Below are positions 15,094 to 18,965 of a stretch of 18,965 nucleotides of DNA, piece by piece. The position numbers and the translations under genes are program-made. Each line of letters starts with the position of its first letter. Positions within the stretch are counted from its first letter, which is position 1. The notes beneath the pieces were generated by a model, which was not told the origin of the DNA, searched no databases, and was given only the letters and a program-made list of their open reading frames with translations. This stretch comes from JALOTE01 sp031422195 (GTDB lineage: Bacteria; Pseudomonadota; Alphaproteobacteria; Rhizobiales; Rhizobiaceae): contig JANOPZ010000090.1 in the NCBI GenBank assembly GCA_031422195.1, positions 1 through 18,965 of the forward strand, read 5' to 3'.

Positions 15094-15938
15094 GAGGTTT
15101 TGGCGTTCATACATCAATGTGGACCATGCATTGGGATAAAACCGGTGCAGAGCTTGCCGTTGCTGCTGCCGTTGAGGCCGGTATGGATTTCATCGAAATT
15201 GCGCTTTTATCGCCTGCCATAGTCGATACTGCACATAGCCGTGCACTCCTCAAAAAACATGATTTGCCAGCCTGCTGCTCGTTGGGCCTTCCTGAGGGTG
15301 CTTGGGCTTCAAGCCACCCTGAAGAGGCAAAGGCATTTTTGCGTCTCGCTCTGGATGTAACAGCCGCAATGGGTGCAGAGGCGCTGACCGGCGTTACTTA
15401 TGGTGGCATTGGCCAGCGTAGTGGCGTGCCGCCGGTTGAAGCCGAACTGGATAACATCGCCCGCGTTCTTGCCTATGCTGCGGAACACGCCAAACATTTA
15501 GGAATTGGCTTGGGTATTGAACCCGTCAACCGCTATGAGAACCATATTCTCAATACGGCGGCGCAAGGCGTGGCCATGATCGAGAAAGTCGGATCGGATA
15601 ATATCTTTCTGCATCTTGATACGTACCATATGAACATTGAAGAACGCGGGATTACCAAAGGTATTCTCGATGGGCGCGAGCATTTGAAATATATCCATCT
15701 ATCGGAAAGTGACCGTGGCACGCCCGGCGCAGGAAATGTGCGCTGGGATGAGATTTATGGCGGGCTTGCAGCCATTGGTTTTGAGGGTGGTTTGGCAATG
15801 GAAAGTTTCATCGATATGCCGCCAGAAATTGCCTATGGCTTGGCCGTTTGGCGGCCCGTTGCGGAAAGCCGCGACGTGGTGCTTGCCGAAGGATTACCGT
15901 TTTTGAAAAATAAAGCCCGTCAATATGGTTTGATTTGA
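15090..15938 (+). CDS. Sugar 3-epimerase, D-tagatose/D-psicose 3-epimerase family (282 aa)
   Basis: TIM-barrel, divalent-metal enzyme predicted to invert C3 of a free ketose. Four metal ligands can be placed: Glu144 (GIEPVNRYE), Asp177 (HLDTYHMNIEE), His203 (YIHLSESDRG) and Glu238 (MESF). Their spacing (33, 26, 35) is the same as Glu152/Asp185/His211/Glu246 of Pseudomonas cichorii D-tagatose 3-epimerase. The HLDTYHMNIEE stretch is nearly the same as in known ketose 3-epimerases, so this is a better call than hydroxypyruvate isomerase or UlaE. Length is typical (280-300 aa). It overlaps the regulator by 4 nt, with AGGGGAAG upstream, so the two are coupled. It probably converts the imported ketose into the isomer used by the FGGY kinase. 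Confidence 0.88.
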   Translation: MRGFGVHTSMWTMHWDKTGAELAVAAAVEAGMDFIEIALLSPAIVDTAHSRALLKKHDLPACCSLGLPEGAWASSHPEEAKAFLRLALDVTAAMGAEALTGVTYGGIGQRSGVPPVEAELDNIARVLAYAAEHAKHLGIGLGIEPVNRYENHILNTAAQGVAMIEKVGSDNIFLHLDTYHMNIEERGITKGILDGREHLKYIHLSESDRGTPGAGNVRWDEIYGGLAAIGFEGGLAMESFIDMPPEIAYGLAVWRPVAESRDVVLAEGLPFLKNKARQYGLI

Positions 15939-16131
15939 GAGCACTATGATGGAGCCTACTTATCAGCCTTTTATTGTCAAAACGTTGCCAGCCAGCCTCT
16001 GCGCATTATTGACTAGGCGCGTTTGATAACTGGCTTAAACACTGAGCGCGGTAATGCTAAAGCCAGCCATGAAGGCTTTGCGTTAATGTTTCCTGAGGTT
16101 CCAAGTCAGGGACTAAAAAATAAACATCAAG

Positions 16132-16185
16132 CTGCTCCACCCAACCTGCTCCACCCAAGCTGTTCCACCCAAGCTGCACCACTAA
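16132..16185. repeat. 14-bp tandem repeat, three full copies plus a partial
   Basis: The units are CTGCTCCACCCAAC (16132-16145), CTGCTCCACCCAAG (16146-16159), CTGTTCCACCCAAG (16160-16173) and a decayed fourth beginning CTGCACCAC (16174). The copies differ by one base each. The unit is not a multiple of three and lies in non-coding DNA 130-180 nt before the dehydrogenase start, so it is either a slippage minisatellite or a row of protein-binding sites. Confidence 0.85.
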
Positions 16186-16269
16186 TGGCGAAATGCGACC
16201 TTAAACATCGCAGGTTGGATTGTATAAAACTCAAACTTCAGCGACATTACTTTGGAAGCTGGAGGGCGC

Positions 16270-16305
16270 ATGAGTGCATGTGATTGGCCAGCTGTTTGCC
16301 GCTAA
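16270..16305 (+). CDS. Possible 11-codon leader ORF (MSACDWPAVCR)
   Basis: ATG 16270 has GGAGG 4 nt upstream, a better ribosome-binding site than many genes here. It is followed by ten codons and TAA (16303-16305). The stop overlaps AAGGA, the ribosome-binding site of the dehydrogenase starting at 16315. It lies in the same frame as that gene. It may be a translated leader coupling ribosomes to the next gene, or a relic of a longer N-terminus closed by a stop mutation. Confidence 0.3.
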   Translation: MSACDWPAVCR

Positions 16306-16314
16306 GGATACGCC

Positions 16315-18759
16315 ATGGTTCAAGTCCCGAGTAAAGCACGCGCTGTCATTATTGGTGGCGGCGTGGCAGGTTGTTCTGTGGCTTACCATCTGGCCAAGCT
16401 TGGCTGGAAAGACATTGTGCTCTTGGAACGCAAACAGCTTACCAGTGGCACGACATGGCATGCCGCAGGCCTGATCGGGCAATTGCGCGCTACCCGCAAC
16501 ATGACGCGCCTCGCCAAATATAGTGCTGATCTGTATGGCTCTTTGGAGGCTGAAACTGGTATTGCCACCGGCTATCGCAAGTGTGGCTCTTTTACGGTCG
16601 CACTCACCGAAGATCGCAAAGAAGAGATTTACCGTGCCGCTTCCATGGCTCGCGCCTTTGGGGTTGATGTTGAAGAAATCTCGCCAAGCGAAGTTAAAAA
16701 ACGCTACCCTCATTTGAACGTTGAAGATGTGACAGGAGCGGTTTGGCTGCCGCTTGATGGGCAGGCCGATCCTGCCAATATTGCCCTTGCAATGGCCAAA
16801 GGCGCCCGCATGAATGGTGCGTTGACACTCGAAAATGTTAAAGTAACAGCCATCAACACTAAGGCTGGAAAAGTGAGTGGTGTTGATTGGGTGTCAGGCG
16901 AAGAACACGGCCATATTGACGCTGAAGTGGTGGTCAATTGTGCGGGCATGTGGGGCCACCACGTTGGCGCAATGGCGGGCGTGAATGTGCCGTTGCAGGC
17001 CTGCGAGCATTTTTATATTGTTACAGAAGCCATTCCCGGCCTTACACAATTGCCGGTTTTACGTGTGCCCGATGAATGTGCGTATTACAAAGAAGACGCC
17101 GGTAAAATCTTGCTTGGCGCATTTGAACCTGTATCCAAGCCTTGGGGCATGAACGGCATTCCAGACGATTTTTGCTTTGATCAATTGCCCGAAGATTTTG
17201 ATCATTTCGAGCCGATCCTTGAAAAGGCGATCAACCGGATGCCGGTATTGGCAAACACTGGGATTCATACGTTTTTCAACGGGCCTGAAAGCTTTACGCC
17301 GGATGACGCTTATCATTTAGGGGAAGCGCCGAACCTGAAGAATTATTTTGTATGCGCCGGGTTTAACTCGATCGGCATTCAATCGTCTGGCGGGGCCGGA
17401 ATGGCGCTGGCACATTGGATAGAGCACGGCCATCCGCCTTATGATTTATCTGATGTGGACATCCGCCGGATGCAGCCGTTTCAGGGCAATAAGACCTATT
17501 TGGTTGAACGCGCCAAAGAAACGCTTGGTCTGCTTTATGCCGACCATTTTCCTTACCGCCAAAAGGCAACTGCGCGCGGCGTGCGGCGCACACCATTCCA
17601 TGAACATTTGAAAGCCCAAGGTGCTGTCTTTGGGGAACTTGCCGGTTGGGAGCGGGCCAATTGGTATGCCAAACCCGGTCAAACGCGAGACTATCAATAT
17701 AGCTGGAAACGGCAAAACTGGTTCGATAATGCGCGCGACGAACAGAACGCCGTTCGCAACAATATCGGCATGTATGATATGTCGAGTTTCGGCAAAATCC
17801 GCGTTGAAGGCCGCGATGCCGAGGCCTTCCTCAACAGGGTTTGCGGCAATGATGTTGCAGTGCCAGCGGGCCGAATTGTTTATACGCAATTCTTAAACAA
17901 CAGCGGCGGTATCGAAGCCGACGTCACGGTGACGCGTCTGTCTGAAACCAGCTATATTGTTGTTACGCCCGCCGCCACAATTCAGCGGGAATTGGCTTGG
18001 CTGCGTTCGCACCAAGGCGATCATTCGGTTGCGATTGTGGATGTGACATCCGGCGAGGCTACACTCGCTGTTATGGGCCCAAATGCGCGCCAATTGCTGC
18101 AAAAAGTGTCCTCGCATAATTGGTCAAACGAAAATCATCCGTTTGGCACTGCCGCTGAAATAGAGCTTGGTATGGGTCTAGCGCGGGCCCACCGTGTTAC
18201 CTACGTTGGCGAACTCGGCTGGGAGCTTTACGTTGCATCGGATATGGCGGGCCACGCTTTTGAAACGCTGATGGAAGCAGGAATAGACTTAGGCCTGAAA
18301 CTCTGCGGCATGCATATGATGGATTGTTGCCGTATTGAAAAAGGCTATCGTCATTTTGGCCATGATATTTCAAGCGAAGACCATGTGCTTGAAGCTGGTC
18401 TTGGTTTTGCCGTGAAAACTGCCAAACCCGATTTTGTCGGGCGTGACGCCGTGTTGCGCAAAAAAGAAAGCGGCTTGAATTTGCGGATGGTGCAGTTCTT
18501 GCTCGATGATGCTGAGCCTCTGGTTTATCATAATGAGCCGATTGTGCGGGACGGAAAAATTGTATCGCATGTGACATCCGGCGCTTATGGCCATCATCTG
18601 GGCCGCGCCATCGGCATGGGCTATGTGCCCTGCAAAGGCGAAACGCCGGAACAGGTTTTGGCCTCGCGCTATGAAATTGAAATTGCTGGCGTGCGTCACG
18701 GCGCAATCGCCAGTCTAAAGCCGCTTTATGACCCCGCCTCTGAGCGCGTGAAGGCGTGA
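16315..18759 (+). CDS. FAD-dependent dimethylglycine/sarcosine dehydrogenase-like protein with GcvT domain (814 aa)
   Basis: Predicted flavoprotein that oxidises an N-methylated amine and passes the one-carbon unit to tetrahydrofolate. The N-terminal Rossmann FAD motif is VIIGGGVAGCSVAYHL (11-26). TWHAAG at 47-52 has His49 where the dimethylglycine dehydrogenase family carries its covalent flavin. The DAO-type oxidase domain runs to about 375 (ending CAGFNSIGIQSSGGAGM), then a linker region. From about 425 a GcvT-like aminomethyltransferase domain follows (NIGMYDMSSFGKI, GGIEADVTV, GELGWELYV), ending in the C-terminal GcvT barrel (HVTSGAYGHHLGRAIGMGYV). Length fits the family (about 800-860 aa). 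ATG 16315 has AAGGA 6 nt upstream. The substrate could be dimethylglycine, sarcosine or another methylamine; this cannot be told from sequence. It is followed after 38 nt by a paralogue. Confidence 0.93.
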   Translation: MVQVPSKARAVIIGGGVAGCSVAYHLAKLGWKDIVLLERKQLTSGTTWHAAGLIGQLRATRNMTRLAKYSADLYGSLEAETGIATGYRKCGSFTVALTEDRKEEIYRAASMARAFGVDVEEISPSEVKKRYPHLNVEDVTGAVWLPLDGQADPANIALAMAKGARMNGALTLENVKVTAINTKAGKVSGVDWVSGEEHGHIDAEVVVNCAGMWGHHVGAMAGVNVPLQACEHFYIVTEAIPGLTQLPVLRVPDECAYYKEDAGKILLGAFEPVSKPWGMNGIPDDFCFDQLPEDFDHFEPILEKAINRMPVLANTGIHTFFNGPESFTPDDAYHLGEAPNLKNYFVCAGFNSIGIQSSGGAGMALAHWIEHGHPPYDLSDVDIRRMQPFQGNKTYLVERAKETLGLLYADHFPYRQKATARGVRRTPFHEHLKAQGAVFGELAGWERANWYAKPGQTRDYQYSWKRQNWFDNARDEQNAVRNNIGMYDMSSFGKIRVEGRDAEAFLNRVCGNDVAVPAGRIVYTQFLNNSGGIEADVTVTRLSETSYIVVTPAATIQRELAWLRSHQGDHSVAIVDVTSGEATLAVMGPNARQLLQKVSSHNWSNENHPFGTAAEIELGMGLARAHRVTYVGELGWELYVASDMAGHAFETLMEAGIDLGLKLCGMHMMDCCRIEKGYRHFGHDISSEDHVLEAGLGFAVKTAKPDFVGRDAVLRKKESGLNLRMVQFLLDDAEPLVYHNEPIVRDGKIVSHVTSGAYGHHLGRAIGMGYVPCKGETPEQVLASRYEIEIAGVRHGAIASLKPLYDPASERVKA

Positions 18760-18769
18760 AGGCGTGAAG
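18746..18769 (+). repeat. 8-bp tandem repeat GCGTGAAG x3 across a stop codon
   Basis: Three perfect copies (18746-18753, 18754-18761, 18762-18769) cover the last codons and the TGA (18757-18759) of the dehydrogenase gene. Loss of one copy would leave the same reading (GTG AAG GCG TGA), so the protein end is buffered against slippage. It lies just ahead of the next gene's ribosome-binding site. Confidence 0.85.
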
Positions 18770-18797
18770 GACTGAAAATTTTTGAGGAGATTTTGTC

Positions 18798-18965
18798 TTG
18801 AGTGATACTGCCAGCACATTACCCAGCCATGCCCGCGTCGTGATTATTGGTGGCGGCGTCGTTGGCGTTTCGGCACTTTATCATTTGGCCAAAGAAGGGT
18901 GGACCGATTGTGTGCTGCTTGAAAAAAACGAGCTGACCGCTGGTTCAACCTGGCATGCGGCAGGC
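18798..18965 (+). CDS. Partial paralogous FAD-dependent dehydrogenase (5' end, 56 codons)
   Basis: A second gene of the same family begins here and runs off the window. The reading starts with TTG at 18798, preceded by GAGGAG at an 8-nt distance; no ATG is available in frame near it. The visible protein is SDTASTLPSHARVVIIGGGV, continuing through VGVSALYHLAKEGW and VLLEKNELTAGSTWHAAG. This matches the upstream protein motif for motif, including the GGGVxG FAD loop and the covalent-flavin histidine, but with different residues in between, so it is a tandem paralogue rather than a recent copy. It follows the first gene after 38 nt and is probably co-transcribed. Whether it has the GcvT half cannot be seen. 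Confidence 0.88.
   Translation, partial: MSDTASTLPSHARVVIIGGGVVGVSALYHLAKEGWTDCVLLEKNELTAGSTWHAAG

Larger units (their letters stand above)
15939..16314. other. 376-nt gap between epimerase and amine dehydrogenase genes
   Basis: No gene of normal size is supported. The gap holds a stem-loop with AAAGCC/GGCTTT arms (16059-16079, no T run, so not a clear terminator), a 14-bp tandem repeat (16132-16185), and a short ORF with a good ribosome-binding site (16270-16305). A promoter for the downstream gene should be here, but I see no convincing -35/-10 pair and no known riboswitch pattern. Confidence 0.5.

Noticed and set aside
12422..15938. A genuine AI-2 (Lsr) operon
   Set aside because: FGGY kinase, SorC regulator and CUT2 importer recall LsrK/LsrR/LsrACDB, but LsrF and LsrG are absent, the kinase motifs are ribulokinase-like, and E1/E2 and epimerase genes are not part of Lsr systems.
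15090..15938. Hydroxypyruvate isomerase or L-xylulose-5-phosphate 3-epimerase (UlaE)
   Set aside because: The metal-ligand spacing and HLDTYHMNIEE stretch match free-ketose 3-epimerases of the D-tagatose/D-psicose type better.
16132..16185. CRISPR array
   Set aside because: Units are 14 bp and directly adjoining with no spacers, and no cas genes are present.
16023..16283. 86-codon open frame across the 14-bp repeat
   Set aside because: TTG start, no ribosome-binding site, and the frame is produced by the tandem repeat; no protein-like pattern.
18197..18817. 206-codon minus-strand open frame opposite the dehydrogenase C-terminus
   Set aside because: It is wholly antisense to a well-supported GcvT domain and its product is Arg/His/Gln-rich without motifs.

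Overview
The gene content and style suggest an alphaproteobacterium, probably of the Rhizobiales/Hyphomicrobiales or a relative with moderate GC. The clues are a CUT2-type sugar ABC importer, a SorC-type regulator beside an FGGY kinase, acetoin-type dehydrogenase genes, and tandem dimethylglycine-dehydrogenase-like flavoproteins. This is a judgement from gene families and codon style; no rRNA or other phylogenetic marker is present. There are no tRNAs, insertion sequences, phage genes or CRISPR arrays. The DNA is densely coding and metabolic.

Layout. (1) 1-2588: an aldo/keto reductase (+), then a small four-helix membrane protein (-) divergent from a TetR-family regulator (+). Two ATACG-N4-CGTAT dyads lie in their shared promoter. 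(2) 2713-8954, all on the minus strand and read right to left: periplasmic sugar-binding protein, ABC ATPase, two permeases, DhaK, DhaL. The joints are tight (1-17 nt) except for a 99-nt gap after the binding-protein gene, which holds a strong GAAA-loop hairpin with a T run. (3) 9167-13921, minus strand: FGGY kinase, E1-alpha, E1-beta, and a lipoyl/subunit-binding/alpha-beta-hydrolase protein (AcoC type), with overlapping ends. (4) 14137-15938, plus strand and divergent from the kinase: SorC-family regulator overlapping a ketose 3-epimerase by ATGA. (5) 16315-18965, plus strand: an 814-aa FAD/GcvT-type amine dehydrogenase and the first 56 codons of a tandem paralogue cut by the window edge.

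Blocks 2-4 read as one catabolic locus, because regulator, importer, epimerase, kinase, DHA-kinase pair and TPP/lipoyl complex adjoin each other. A plausible scheme is as follows. A sugar or deoxy-sugar is imported, epimerised at C3 and phosphorylated. It, or a breakdown product, is then cleaved at an acyloin bond by the acetoin-dehydrogenase-like complex to an acyl-CoA and an aldehyde, while DhaK/DhaL phosphorylates a short ketose. The substrate cannot be read from sequence, and no E3 (dihydrolipoyl dehydrogenase), DhaM or aldolase is in the window. This combination is the most likely undescribed system here. Block 5 is a separate methylated-amine (dimethylglycine/sarcosine-like) function preceded by a 376-nt gap with a 14-bp tandem repeat and a short possible leader ORF.
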